Position numbers and translations under genes: made by a program. This document shows positions 27,732 through 37,340 of a stretch of 64,000 nucleotides of DNA, piece by piece. The notes below the pieces were generated by a model, which searched no databases, was not told the origin of the DNA, and saw only the letters and a list, made by a program, of their open reading frames with translations. Position 1 is the stretch's first letter. Each line of letters starts with the position of its first letter. Source of the stretch: an uncultured Clostridia bacterium (GTDB taxonomy: Bacteria; Bacillota; Clostridia; TANB77; CAG-508); the NCBI GenBank assembly GCA_934183305.1, contig CAKPSF010000003.1, positions 52,169-116,168 of the forward strand, in the 5' to 3' direction.

Positions 27732-28841
27732 TTACATTTTTATTATTTTTTCCCAAGGTAAGTTTTCTTTTCCAAAGTGCCCATAGTTAGTTGTTTGCAA
27801 ATAGATTGGTTCTTTTAATCCTAAATAATCTATTATTCCTGCTGGTGTTAAGTCAAATTTTTCTTTTATTAATTGCGCAAGTGCTTCATCTGTTCTATCT
27901 CCTGTTCCAAATGTATTTACATATATAGATAAAGGCTCTTTCATTCCAATTGCATATGCTACTTGAATTTCACATTTTTTAGCATATCCATTTGCTACTA
28001 TGTTTTTAGCAATATGTCTTAACATGTATGCTGCTGATCTGTCTACTTTTGTTGCATCTTTTCCTGAAAAACAACCTCCACCATGTCTTGCATATCCACC
28101 ATATGTGTCTACAATTATTTTTCTTCCTGTTAGCCCTGTATCTCCTAAGGGTCCACCTATAACAAATCTTCCTGTTGGATTTACATATATTTTAGTATTT
28201 TCATCTATCATTGCTTTGGGTACAATCTCCAATATTACATTATTAATAATGTCTTGTTTTAATCTTTCTTGTGTTACTTCCTCTGTATGTTGTGTTGATA
28301 TCAATATTGTTTCTATTCTTTTAGGAATATCATTTTCATACTCTACAGTTACTTGTGTTTTTCCATCCGGACGTAAATATGGAAGAATTTTTTGTTTTCT
28401 TACTTCAGTTAATCTTTTGGCCAATTTATGTGCAACATCTATTGCATATGGCATATAGTTTTTTCTTTCATCACAAGCATATCCAAACATAATTCCCTGG
28501 TCTCCAGCGCCTCCAACATCAACGCCTAATGCAATGTCTGAACTTTGTTTTTCTATATCTATATTTATATTGCAAGTTCTGTAATCCATATCTGTTTTAC
28601 TATTATCATATCCTATTTCTTTTATTCTATTTCTTACAATTTGTTCTACGTCTATTACTGCTGTTGTTGTTAATTGTCCTGCAATTGTAATATTGTTGTT
28701 TGCTGCAAATGTTTCTATTGCAACTCTAGAATTTCTATCTTGTTTTAAACATTCATCTAATATTGCATCTGATATTGAATCGCATAATTTATCTGGATGT
28801 CCTTCTGTTACTGATTCTGATGTGAAATAATATTTGTTCAT
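27732..28841 (-). CDS. metK: S-adenosylmethionine synthetase
   Basis: Makes S-adenosylmethionine from methionine and ATP in the cytoplasm. 369 residues. 'FTSESVTEGHPDKLCDSISD' holds the ATP/substrate-binding His. 'GAGDQGIMFGYACDE' is the flexible-loop signature, and 'GGCFSGKDATKVDRSAAYM' is the second signature (usually GGGAFSGKD; here GGGCFSGKD). Expression is almost certainly controlled by the SAM-I riboswitch directly upstream. Start ATG follows AGAGGTAG. Confidence 0.98.
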   Translation of the reverse strand: MNKYYFTSESVTEGHPDKLCDSISDAILDECLKQDRNSRVAIETFAANNNITIAGQLTTTAVIDVEQIVRNRIKEIGYDNSKTDMDYRTCNINIDIEKQSSDIALGVDVGGAGDQGIMFGYACDERKNYMPYAIDVAHKLAKRLTEVRKQKILPYLRPDGKTQVTVEYENDIPKRIETILISTQHTEEVTQERLKQDIINNVILEIVPKAMIDENTKIYVNPTGRFVIGGPLGDTGLTGRKIIVDTYGGYARHGGGCFSGKDATKVDRSAAYMLRHIAKNIVANGYAKKCEIQVAYAIGMKEPLSIYVNTFGTGDRTDEALAQLIKEKFDLTPAGIIDYLGLKEPIYLQTTNYGHFGKENLPWEKIIKM

Positions 28842-28861
28842 TTTTTACTACCTCTTTCTAC

Positions 28862-29012
28862 TACAAAAACCTTTGCATATTGCAAAGGTTTTAAAAACTA
28901 AATATGTTTTATCAACCAAAGCCTTTATGCTTTGTCGGTTTTAGCACCTTTAAAGTTTCCTTTAGGTTGCTGTGGAGTCATAAAGCCGAGTCTCTCGTCC
29001 ACTCTTGATAAT
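28862..29012 (-). promoter_or_regulatory. SAM-I (S-box) riboswitch with terminator, upstream of metK
   Basis: The minus strand carries the S-box core in order: ATCAAGAG, GACGAGAGACTCGGC, CAGCAACC, GGTGCTAAAACC, closed by a P1 helix TTATCAA / TTGATAA (28909-28915 with 29006-29012). It is followed by an intrinsic terminator at 28866-28892 (AAAACCTTTGCA / TGCAAAGGTTTT). This is the known transcription-attenuation layout: SAM binding favours the terminator and shuts off metK. Confidence 0.95.
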
Positions 29013-29058
29013 ATATTATATTTTAAACTATTTTTTTATATTTGTAAATAGTTTTATG

Positions 29059-30258
29059 TTATTTAAATAATTTTATTGCTTCTTGTAACTGTGTATCGTC
29101 TGTTTTTTCTATGTTATAAATACTTGTTACAGTGTCTGGCAATGTTACTTCTTTGTCTGGTGTTATTCCTACTTTGTTTATTTTATTTCTATTTGGTGTA
29201 AGGTATTCTTCTATTGTTACCTTAATTCCACTTCCATCTCTTAAAGAAATTAGTTCTTGTATTACTCCTTTTCCGTATGTTTTTTCTCCAACAATTGTTG
29301 CTTTGTCATTTTCTTTTAATGCTGCTGCAAAAATTTCAGATGCACTTGCTGTATTACCATTTACTAACACAACTATTGGTACATTAATCACCGGATTACT
29401 TTTGCTTTTCGTTATTTCTTCTTCGCCTTTTTTATTTATAGATATTAATTCAATTTTATCTTTATCTAAAATAAAATCTGCCATATCAAGTGCTTCATCT
29501 ACAATTCCGCCGCCATTATTTCTTAAATCTATTATTAATCCTTTTAATTTATTAGATTTATTTAATTCATTATATATTTGTTTAAATTCTTTTGCACAGT
29601 CATCATCAAATGAGCTTATTTTTATATATCCAATATTATTTTGAAGCATTTCAGATTTTATTGGATATAAGTCTATTTTCTTTCTTTCAACTTCAAAAGT
29701 AAGCTTTTCTCCTTTTCTTTCTACATCAATTTTTACTTTTGTTCCTTCTTTACCTTTTATATATGTAGATATTTTTTCAAAGTCTTCACCTGTAAATTCT
29801 GTATCATCTACTTTTTTTATAATATCACCAGTTTTCAAGCCAGCTTTTTCTGCTGGTGAGCCTTCTATTGGGTATAGTATAACAATGCTATTTTCTTTAA
29901 CATTTTGCATCATATATATTCCAATACCAACATAATTTCCCTGTACTTCTGCTTTAAACTCTTCCATTTCAGATTTAGTAAAATATTCTGTATATTCATC
30001 TCCTAGTCCATCTACGTATCCTTTTACTGCCCCTTCTACTAAATCTTCTTCTTTTATTTCTGAAACATATTCTTCATCAATAATTCTTCTTACAGTATAT
30101 AATTTATTAATTAAATCTGTGCTAATGCCAGGTATACTTATACTTGTTGAAGTTCCAACTTTTTTATATACAAAAATAGTTGTTAATACAAATGTAATTA
30201 AAGCCACAACTACAATAAGCATTATTGTCCTATATATGTTCTTTGTTTTATTTTTCAT
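29059..30258 (-). CDS. Carboxyl-terminal processing protease (S41 family)
   Basis: 399 residues. An N-terminal membrane anchor (about 11-31) leads to a PDZ domain ('VGIGIYM', 'PAEKAGLKTGDIIKKVDD'). The S41 protease domain has 'GLIIDLRNNGGGIVDEALDM', the nucleophile in 'NGNTASASEIFAAAL', and the general-base lysine in 'KTYGKGVIQ'. It acts outside the membrane. It follows ftsE-ftsX-M23 on the same strand, separated from the M23 gene by a hairpin. S41 proteases often control wall hydrolases, which fits this location (inference). Confidence 0.95.
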   Translation of the reverse strand: MKNKTKNIYRTIMLIVVVALITFVLTTIFVYKKVGTSTSISIPGISTDLINKLYTVRRIIDEEYVSEIKEEDLVEGAVKGYVDGLGDEYTEYFTKSEMEEFKAEVQGNYVGIGIYMMQNVKENSIVILYPIEGSPAEKAGLKTGDIIKKVDDTEFTGEDFEKISTYIKGKEGTKVKIDVERKGEKLTFEVERKKIDLYPIKSEMLQNNIGYIKISSFDDDCAKEFKQIYNELNKSNKLKGLIIDLRNNGGGIVDEALDMADFILDKDKIELISINKKGEEEITKSKSNPVINVPIVVLVNGNTASASEIFAAALKENDKATIVGEKTYGKGVIQELISLRDGSGIKVTIEEYLTPNRNKINKVGITPDKEVTLPDTVTSIYNIEKTDDTQLQEAIKLFK

Positions 30259-30289
30259 AAACTTTTTCTCCTCTAGATTATTATATTAT

Positions 30290-30317
30290 AAAAATGAGGG
30301 GTTATTCCCTCATTTTT
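30290..30317 (-). terminator. Hairpin terminator between the M23 hydrolase and S41 protease genes
   Basis: AAAAATGAGGG pairs with CCCTCATTTTT around a six-base loop, immediately after the M23 gene stop. It probably ends or attenuates the ftsEX-M23 transcript before the protease gene. Confidence 0.8.
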
Positions 30318-30318
30318 A

Positions 30319-31440
30319 TTAAGCTTGTTTTAACCATACAGATGGATCAACATTTTTTCCATTAATTAATACTTCAAAATGTAAATGTGGACCACTTCCA
30401 ATTCCAGTATTTCCAGATAAAACTATAGTTTGTCCACCTTTTACTTTACTTCCAACACTTACCTTAAAGCTATTTGCTTGACAATGTTGATACAATGTAA
30501 CAACACCGCCACCATGGTCTACCATTATGTAATATCCTCTATATCTATTATATCCAGTAAAAATAACTTTTCCATCTAAAACAGATACAACGCTTGTTCC
30601 AACTGAAGCAGGTATATCAATTCCTTTATGATTTGTACTTGCTCCTGGTATTCCCGTGTTTCTTCCACCATATCCAGAAGAAATTCTTGTATGTCCTGGC
30701 AAAGGCCAATTTTTGTTTCCTCCAACATAAGATCCAGTACTTCCGTTTGCTATTTGACTAGCCTTTCTTTCTTCTTCTCTGATTAATTCATCATATTCAT
30801 CTATCTTAGCTTGTAAATCTTTTTCTTCTTTTGATAATTGTGAAATCTTATTTTGTTTTTCTTCTTTTTGATTTTTCAAAAGTACATTAATTTTTTCTTG
30901 TTCTGCTTTTTGAGTTTTAACTTCTCTTTTTTTATCCTCTTGTTCTTGTTTATTTTTCTCTATTTTTTGTTTTTGTTCCTCTATGCTATCCAACAAATCA
31001 TTATCATTTTTTAATATTTCAGATATAAAATAATAATTTGATAAGAAATCTAATATTCCTTTTGAATTTAAAAGAACATCCAGATATGTAGCTTCTCCCA
31101 TTTCATAACCAAGTATTAATTTTTCTTTTAATGCCTCTTCTTGTTTATTATATTTTGTTTCTGCTTCTTTCAAATCGCTTTCAAGTTGCTTTATTTCTTT
31201 ATTTAATTTTGTAAGTTGTGAATTTATATCATCAAGTTTATCTTCATTATCTGCAATTTTATCAGATAAGCTTTTAACTTCATTTTGTGCCGCTGTTTTT
31301 TCACTTTGCACATTATCTTTTTGTTCTTCTAATTTATCTTGTTCTTGTTCAAGTTGTTTTTTAGTTGCAGCCAAACATGAAAGTGGTAAAGTAAATAATA
31401 TAACTATTAAAATAATAATTGCTGTTATTCTCTTTATCAT
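30319..31440 (-). CDS. EnvC/PcsB-like murein hydrolase: coiled coil plus M23 peptidase domain
   Basis: 373 residues. Signal peptide (about 1-24), a long coiled coil (about 26-225, rich in Lys/Glu/Gln), and a C-terminal M23 metallopeptidase domain: 'NHKGIDIPASVGTSVVSVLD', 'YYIMVDHGGGVVTLY', 'GSGPHLHFEVL' (zinc HxH). The last catalytic set looks intact. A coiled-coil hydrolase beside ftsEX is the classical arrangement in which FtsEX activates peptidoglycan cleavage at division. One base separates its ATG from the ftsX stop. Confidence 0.95.
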   Translation of the reverse strand: MIKRITAIIILIVILFTLPLSCLAATKKQLEQEQDKLEEQKDNVQSEKTAAQNEVKSLSDKIADNEDKLDDINSQLTKLNKEIKQLESDLKEAETKYNKQEEALKEKLILGYEMGEATYLDVLLNSKGILDFLSNYYFISEILKNDNDLLDSIEEQKQKIEKNKQEQEDKKREVKTQKAEQEKINVLLKNQKEEKQNKISQLSKEEKDLQAKIDEYDELIREEERKASQIANGSTGSYVGGNKNWPLPGHTRISSGYGGRNTGIPGASTNHKGIDIPASVGTSVVSVLDGKVIFTGYNRYRGYYIMVDHGGGVVTLYQHCQANSFKVSVGSKVKGGQTIVLSGNTGIGSGPHLHFEVLINGKNVDPSVWLKQA

Positions 31441-31441
31441 A

Positions 31442-32332
31442 TTATACCTCCAAATATTTTCTCATAGAAATCGAACTTCCTAATATACCAATTCCAATTC
31501 CTAGTATTAAATATACAACTATAATCATATTGAACATATCTCCAAAACTTACTAAAGATATTCCCATTTTTTGTATAGCTTCTGAAGCAAGTATTTTAGT
31601 TGCAATTAGTTTATATGTTCCTCCAACTACTAATATAGAAATAGCAGCTGATAGAATTCCTATTATTATACCTTCTACTATAAAAGGCCATCTTATGAAA
31701 GAATTTGTAGCTCCAACATACTTCATAATAGATATTTCTTTTCTTCTAGCATACACTGTAAGTTTTATTGTATTAGATATTATAAAAATAGCTCCAATAA
31801 CTAATCCAACTAATATTACAGCAGTAACAATTCTAATTCCGTTTGTTACACTTATCAATTTTGAAATTGTTTGGTTACTACTTGTTATATTTTTTATATT
31901 ATCAAGTTGATTTATTTTAGCTTCAACCTCTTTTGAAAGTTTTAAATCATCAAATGTTATTACATATGAATCAGGAAGTGTATCTTTATATGCATCAAAT
32001 AGATATGCTTTATCTCCAAACTTTTCTACATATTGATTAAAGCCTTCTTCTTTAGACACAAATTGTACTTTAGCAATTCCATCCATTGCTTCTAATTGTT
32101 TTCCAACCGTTTCAACTTCCTCATCTGTCGCATCTAATTTTATAAAAACTTGCATTGCTTGTGCATCTTCAACCGTTTTCATTATATGGTTAACGTTTTC
32201 TCCTAATATAAAGAAAAGACCAAATATCAGCATTGATATACACATAACAAGCATAGCTGATAGAGTAGATTTTTTATTCTTAAATGTATTTCGTATGCCC
32301 TCTCCTATTAAATAACCAACTATATTAAACTT
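31442..32332 (-). CDS. ftsX: Cell-division ABC permease FtsX
   Basis: 296 residues with four membrane segments and a large extracytoplasmic loop after the first one, the FtsX layout. 'VEGIIIGILSAAIS' and 'ARRKEISIMKYVGATNSFIR' are family motifs. It partners FtsE and transmits ATP hydrolysis to the wall hydrolase encoded next. GTG 32332 is chosen since AAAGGTGGG lies about 6 bases upstream; an earlier in-frame GTG at 32347 is inside that site. It overlaps ftsE by 8 bases. Confidence 0.94.
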   Translation of the reverse strand, partial: KFNIVGYLIGEGIRNTFKNKKSTLSAMLVMCISMLIFGLFFILGENVNHIMKTVEDAQAMQVFIKLDATDEEVETVGKQLEAMDGIAKVQFVSKEEGFNQYVEKFGDKAYLFDAYKDTLPDSYVITFDDLKLSKEVEAKINQLDNIKNITSSNQTISKLISVTNGIRIVTAVILVGLVIGAIFIISNTIKLTVYARRKEISIMKYVGATNSFIRWPFIVEGIIIGILSAAISILVVGGTYKLIATKILASEAIQKMGISLVSFGDMFNMIIVVYLILGIGIGILGSSISMRKYLEV

Positions 32333-33008
32333 CACTATTATACCCACCTTTACTATCTCTAATAATTTCGCCTTTATCTATTTGTATAACTCTTTTTTTC
32401 ATTTTATCTACTATGTCTTTAGCATGAGTTGCTACAACTACTGTTGTCCCTCTTTTATTAATATCATCTAGTAAATTCATAATATCCCAAGCTGTTTCTG
32501 GGTCTAAGTTACCTGTTGGTTCGTCTGCTATAAGCATAGAAGGGTTATTTACTAATGCTCTTGCTAACGCTACTCTTTGTTGTTCTCCACCTGACAATTC
32601 ATTTGGATACATTTTGGCTTTTCCACTAAGTCCAACCAAAGATAAAACCATTGGAACTTGTCTTCTAATGTGTCTTGGTGTAGCTCTAACTATATACATT
32701 GCAAAAGCAACATTTTCATAAACAGTTTTATCTGGTAAAAGTCTAAAATCTTGAAAAACTACTCCCATACTTCTTCTTAAAAATGGTACTCTTGATTGTT
32801 TTAAGAAAGTAGTATCTTTTCCATTTATAATTATAGTTCCAGATGTTGGCTCTTCCTCTTTTAATATTAATTTAATTAATGTTGACTTTCCTGACCCAGA
32901 TGTACCAACCAAAAATGCAAAGTCTCCTTTATTTATTTTAAAGTTAGCATTATGTACTGCTTCTGTACCTGTTGAATATGTTTTATTTACATTTCTAAAT
33001 TCAATCAT
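32325..33008 (-). CDS. ftsE: Cell-division ABC ATPase FtsE
   Basis: 227 residues. Walker A GTSGSGKSTL, Q-loop 'GVVFQDFRLLPDKTVYENVA' (typical FtsE), signature LSGGEQQRVALARAL and Walker B 'MLIADEPTGNLDPETAWDIM' are all present. Works with FtsX at the membrane. The start is ATG 33008 (MIEFRNVNKTY), with AAGGAGC five bases upstream. First gene of the ftsE-ftsX-M23 unit. Confidence 0.97.
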   Translation of the reverse strand: MIEFRNVNKTYSTGTEAVHNANFKINKGDFAFLVGTSGSGKSTLIKLILKEEEPTSGTIIINGKDTTFLKQSRVPFLRRSMGVVFQDFRLLPDKTVYENVAFAMYIVRATPRHIRRQVPMVLSLVGLSGKAKMYPNELSGGEQQRVALARALVNNPSMLIADEPTGNLDPETAWDIMNLLDDINKRGTTVVVATHAKDIVDKMKKRVIQIDKGEIIRDSKGGYNSEV

Positions 33009-33128
33009 TTTTTGCTCCTTGACAATTCTAAATAGCATTTTTCTACATTATTATCATAACAATATTCTACAATTATTTCAAGTATTTTTACGAAAAAAAA
33101 CTTGTAAATTTAAGGGAATAGTATTATT

Positions 33129-33163
33129 AAAAAAGAATGCAAGTGATAATCTCACTTGCATCC
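33129..33163 (-). terminator. Rho-independent terminator after the DUF2207 gene
   Basis: GGATGCAAGTGA / TCACTTGCATTC stem with five-base loop, then TTTTTT on the minus strand. The frame of the DUF2207 gene as sequenced ends inside this stem, whereas the expected stop (33168-33170) lies just before it. Confidence 0.85.
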
Positions 33164-35449
33164 TTTTTTAGAAACGACCTCCACCGCCGCCTCCGTCCAC
33201 CACCGGCCTCCGCCAAATGATGAACCTCCGCCAAATCCACCACCAGATGAACTTGATGATTCAGCTGCACTTATTGTATAATGAGCTGTATTTATTGAGC
33301 TATTAACTGCACTATTAATTGTTCTTGTCAAATCCCTATTCATACTATTAATTAAATACATATCTGTTAAATAATCGCTATTATAATCATTAATGTTTGC
33401 AATTTTCATTTGCATTGCTTTTCTTACTTTGTTTGCGCATCCAAGTATTGTAGCTGTAACCATATATTTTTCCCATAATTCAATCTCCGGAAGCTCTTTT
33501 TCATTGAACTTGCTGAAATCTTTTAGAAATCTTTTATGAGCCAACCACTTAGAATATTCCATTGCTCCATTTTCTGTTCTATTTTTAAACTTGCAAATAT
33601 TCACTAACAATATAACTGATATTATTAAATCTCCAAAAATATATGCAAGAATATCCAAAGCATCATCTTCTGTTCCTAGAAATACATTTCCTGCTAATAA
33701 TAATATAATTACGCACATAATTATAACATAGATAATTTTAAATGCTTTTTTTATACCATTTTTGAAATATTCTTTAGACTCGCCCTCTTCTTTAGCTTGT
33801 TTCTTAAAGTAATCAATCTTTTTAGTTAATTTTCTTGCATTAATTTCTGTACTTCCAAATTTTTGTAATTTTTTTAAATTGCACCTTCCATTATCGCCAA
33901 CAGTAACAAAAAGTAAATCAAGTACAGTAGCTTCTGCTGAAGTTCCTTTATACTCTTTATTATTATCAACAAGCACTATTTCCTTTTTATTATTCTTTCC
34001 AATTTCTTCTTCTATTTTTATTACTTTTTTCGCTATTAAATCTAATATTGTTGCTGAAATGCTTAAATTTGTTATTTTTCTTTTCATTAAGTATTCTATT
34101 ACATATGGTGAATTATTGCTAGGAAAGTCTCTATAATATTTTCCATTAAACAGTTTTCTGTCTCTTATTTCTTTTATAATAATTGAACTAGTAATTGCAA
34201 ATCCAACTGCATACAGTATAGCAACTATTATTCTTGTAGTTGTTCTTATCTGTCTTTCTTTTTCAATTAACACAGCATAAAATGGTTCTAATTGTTCTCT
34301 AAATGCCACTTTAGCTTTTTCGTCAAAGCCTTCATCTATGTCACTTTCAATCCATTTTACATCACTTTCTAAAGTATAATAGTCATCTTCTTTATCCAAA
34401 TATGAAATACGTGCTTCAATTTTGTTTTTCCACTCGTTATTAACAGTTTCTTTTAAAGCATATATTTGATTTAATAAGTCCAGTTTTTCTGTTGATGTAT
34501 ATGGCAATGCCATAACATATCTTAAAGCTGTATTATATGCATACATACTAGGAGATTCTCTTAATTCAATCACTGCATTACTTGCTTCATTTATTTTTTC
34601 AAGCTTTGCTTTTTCTCTTTCTGCATTTGCTGCATCTGCTTGTGAAGCTTCATACTTTAATATGTATTCTCTTCCATTTACGCCTGATTTTTTTGTTCCA
34701 TTTGGTACTAAATCTTTGTTAAACATTATTCTTACAGTTTCAGCTTTATATGGCTTTACATTTGTATCTTTAAAACTTAATGTTTTTTTATTTACAATTG
34801 AATTTACACCTGTTAATGGTCCATGTGTCCATATTCTTACATCTGAATCTTCTTTAGGCAAATGAATTAATACTTGAAAATCTGCTATTTTTTCTTCATA
34901 ATCACTTCCCATAACATTCCAATATAATTCTGCTACATCATTATGAATTACAACCGCATCACTTATTGTATATTCCATGTAAAACACTTTATTTTTCGTT
35001 GATTTACAAAAGACTTTAAAGTCTGCACCACGACTTGATGTTGTTAATTTATATACTCCATAATCTCCTGTTGATGCATTGTTTTTCTGTGTATATACTT
35101 TTTCAATTTTGTCTATGTCTTCTATTGTATTGAAATTTTTCTGAGATATATCCGCTATTTTTATATTGGTAATTCCGCTTCCATCATATATATCTGTATT
35201 ACCGGTAAAATTGCTGTATATACCAGTAAACTTATTTGAATTATAATTCTTAAATTCTATATTTCTCAATCTACCATTATACTCACCAGATAAAAGAGCT
35301 GCTTCTTTTACTGTAATAGAGCCATCACTATTTATTGTTATATCTTGATACAACTTTTGAGTAGTTTCTGTTGCATAAGATGTATTACTTAATAAAAATA
35401 TGCCTAGTGCTATAAATAACAATAATATTATTTTCTTATAAGTTTTCAT
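33152..35449 (-). CDS. DUF2207 membrane protein with frameshifted glycine-rich tail
   Basis: 765 residues as sequenced. Signal peptide (1-26), an extracellular DUF2207 domain ('DITINSDGSITVKEAALLSG', 'YTISDAVVIHNDVAELYWNV'), a membrane segment near 405-425, a cytoplasmic region, and two more segments near 570-620. The end should be a poly-Gly tail. The frame changes after 'SSFGGG' to a non-glycine tail of about 18 residues. In the -1 frame the DNA reads glycine codons followed by Arg-Phe-stop at 33168-33170, the usual ending. Two extra C bases around 33190-33205 would explain it. The function is unknown, probably envelope-related. Confidence 0.85.
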   Translation of the reverse strand: MKTYKKIILLLFIALGIFLLSNTSYATETTQKLYQDITINSDGSITVKEAALLSGEYNGRLRNIEFKNYNSNKFTGIYSNFTGNTDIYDGSGITNIKIADISQKNFNTIEDIDKIEKVYTQKNNASTGDYGVYKLTTSSRGADFKVFCKSTKNKVFYMEYTISDAVVIHNDVAELYWNVMGSDYEEKIADFQVLIHLPKEDSDVRIWTHGPLTGVNSIVNKKTLSFKDTNVKPYKAETVRIMFNKDLVPNGTKKSGVNGREYILKYEASQADAANAEREKAKLEKINEASNAVIELRESPSMYAYNTALRYVMALPYTSTEKLDLLNQIYALKETVNNEWKNKIEARISYLDKEDDYYTLESDVKWIESDIDEGFDEKAKVAFREQLEPFYAVLIEKERQIRTTTRIIVAILYAVGFAITSSIIIKEIRDRKLFNGKYYRDFPSNNSPYVIEYLMKRKITNLSISATILDLIAKKVIKIEEEIGKNNKKEIVLVDNNKEYKGTSAEATVLDLLFVTVGDNGRCNLKKLQKFGSTEINARKLTKKIDYFKKQAKEEGESKEYFKNGIKKAFKIIYVIIMCVIILLLAGNVFLGTEDDALDILAYIFGDLIISVILLVNICKFKNRTENGAMEYSKWLAHKRFLKDFSKFNEKELPEIELWEKYMVTATILGCANKVRKAMQMKIANINDYNSDYLTDMYLINSMNRDLTRTINSAVNSSINTAHYTISAAESSSSSGGGFGGGSSFGGGRWWTEAAVEVVSKKGCK

Positions 35450-35479
35450 ATTTTCCCCTCTTATACTTTATTAAAATTT

Positions 35480-36406
35480 TTAGCAAAATTGCTTAACTAT
35501 ATCTTCTGATGTTATATTAAAATATTTCATTAGTTCTTCTGCTTTTCCAGATGTTCCGAACCTGTCTTTTATTCCCATTCTTATAACTTTAGTTGGATAA
35601 TTTTCACTTAACACCTCACATACTGCTGTTCCAAGACCCCCTATTATGTTATGGTCTTCTATTGTTATTATCTTATTTGTTTCTTTAGCAGCTTTTACTA
35701 TTATATCTTTGTCTATTGGTTTTATTGTGTGAATATCTATTACTCTAATATTAACACCTTTATTTGCAAGCTCTTCTTTAGCCTTTAAGGCTTCTGCAAC
35801 TGTAACTCCTGTTGCTATAACTGTTCCATCTGTTCCGTCTCCAAATTGTACACCTTTTCCAAACTCAAATTCACTTTGACTATTATATATCTCCGGTGTT
35901 GCTAGTCTACTAAGTCTTACATAAACAGGTCCTTCAATTTTAGCAGCCTCTTTTATTGCCCATTTTGTTTGCATATCGTCTGACGGAGATATTACTATCA
36001 TATTAGGAAGAGTTCTCATTATGCTAATATCTTCTAACATTTGATGCGTTGCTCCATCTTCTCCAACTGTTATTCCAGCATGTGTAGCACATATTTTTAC
36101 ATTTAATTTTGGATAACACACACTATTTCTTATTTGGTCATATGCTCTACCTGCCGCAAAGACTGCAAATGTACTTAAAAATGGTATTTTACCCATAGTA
36201 GACATTCCAGCCGCAGTTGAAACCATATCCTGTTCAGCAATTCCCATATTAAAAAATCTTTTTGGAAATTCTTTTGCAAATATATTTGTTTTAGTCGCAC
36301 TAGATAAATCAGCATCTAACACTACAATATCTTCATTTTCTTTTCCTAACTCTGCTAGTGCTTCACCATAGCTTTGTCTAGTAGCTTTTTTGTTGTCTAT
36401 ATTCAT
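35480..36406 (-). CDS. Transketolase C-terminal subunit
   Basis: 308 residues. Pyrimidine-binding and C-terminal domains of a split transketolase: 'DADLSSATKTNIFAKEFPKR', 'FFNMGIAEQDMVSTAAGMST' with the activating Glu, and 'THAGITVGEDGATHQMLED'. Works with the N-terminal subunit as a heteromeric TPP enzyme of the pentose phosphate pathway. The start is ATG 36406 after AAAGGAG; a longer in-frame extension overlaps the N subunit gene and lacks a site. Confidence 0.95.
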   Translation of the reverse strand: MNIDNKKATRQSYGEALAELGKENEDIVVLDADLSSATKTNIFAKEFPKRFFNMGIAEQDMVSTAAGMSTMGKIPFLSTFAVFAAGRAYDQIRNSVCYPKLNVKICATHAGITVGEDGATHQMLEDISIMRTLPNMIVISPSDDMQTKWAIKEAAKIEGPVYVRLSRLATPEIYNSQSEFEFGKGVQFGDGTDGTVIATGVTVAEALKAKEELANKGVNIRVIDIHTIKPIDKDIIVKAAKETNKIITIEDHNIIGGLGTAVCEVLSENYPTKVIRMGIKDRFGTSGKAEELMKYFNITSEDIVKQFC

Positions 36407-36425
36407 AAATTTTCTCCTTTCAAAA

Positions 36426-37256
36426 TTATAAATTCTGCGCACCTAATTCTTTTATTGCTTGTTTATATTCTTCTTCGCTTGGTGCTTTTCCATGCCATTC
36501 TGCTTTATTCTCCATAAAAGATATGCCTTTACCTTTTACAGTTTTTGCAATTATTGCAACTGGTTTTCCTTTTATCAATTTCGCGCTCTCAAACACTTTT
36601 ATTAATTCTTCTATATCATTTCCATCTACATTAAACACAACAAATCCAAAACTTTCGAATTTTTTATCTATTGGATAAGAACTCATAACTTTTTTTAGTT
36701 CTCCATCAATTTGTAAGTTATTATTGTCAACTATTACGCACAAATTATCTAACCTATATTGTGATGTTGTCATTGCCGCTTCCCATATTTGTCCTTCTTC
36801 TATTTCACCATCTCCCAAAATTGTATATACTCTAATTCCTTTTTTATCTAATTTAGACATCATTGCCATTCCATTTGCAACAGACAATCCCTGTCCTAGT
36901 GAGCCTGTTGTCATATCTACTCCTGGAATATGTTTCATGTCTGGATGTCCTTGTAGCATTGAACCTAATTTTCTAAAATTTTCAAGCTCATTTACAGAAA
37001 AAAATCCTCTTTCTGCAAGTGTTGCATATAAAGCTGCTGAAGCATGCCCTTTAGATAAAACAAATCTATCTCTATTTTCATTTCTAGGATCCTCTGGACT
37101 AATGTTCATTTGATTAAAGTATAAAACAGTTAATATATCTACAATAGATAATGCTCCACCAGGATGTCCTGATTTAGCACTATATACTTCTTTTATAATA
37201 TCTGCTCTAATTAATCTTGCTATCTTCTTTAATTTTTCAACATCTTCAATTTTCAA
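36426..37256 (-). CDS. Transketolase N-terminal subunit
   Basis: 276 residues. The TPP pyrophosphate-binding half: 'SAKSGHPGGALSIVDILTVL', 'RFVLSKGHASAALYATLAE', and the GDGEIEEGQIWEA...DNNNLQ motif. TTG 37256 is preferred, with AAAGGAG eight bases upstream; GTG 37265 directly abuts that site. It ends 19 bases before the C-terminal subunit gene. Split transketolases are common in Clostridia. Confidence 0.95.
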   Translation of the reverse strand: MKIEDVEKLKKIARLIRADIIKEVYSAKSGHPGGALSIVDILTVLYFNQMNISPEDPRNENRDRFVLSKGHASAALYATLAERGFFSVNELENFRKLGSMLQGHPDMKHIPGVDMTTGSLGQGLSVANGMAMMSKLDKKGIRVYTILGDGEIEEGQIWEAAMTTSQYRLDNLCVIVDNNNLQIDGELKKVMSSYPIDKKFESFGFVVFNVDGNDIEELIKVFESAKLIKGKPVAIIAKTVKGKGISFMENKAEWHGKAPSEEEYKQAIKELGAQNL

Positions 37257-37295
37257 AAGTATCACTCCTTTACGAAATAACTATATCATATATAT

Positions 37296-37326
37296 AAAAA
37301 AAATGCCATTAAAAATGACATTTTTT
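37296..37326 (-). terminator. Rho-independent terminator after upp
   Basis: AAAAAATGCCATT / AATGACATTTTTT stem with one mismatch, followed by T-rich sequence on the minus strand. It lies between upp and the transketolase genes. Confidence 0.7.
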
Positions 37327-37340
37327 ATTACATTATTTTT

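Noticed and set aside
29132..29644. Plus-strand open frame opposite the S41 protease gene
   Set aside because: Antisense shadow of a well-supported gene, with no start signal or family features.
36406..37256. Transketolase broken by a frameshift
   Set aside because: Two subunits each with their own start and ribosome-binding site is the normal split form in many Firmicutes.
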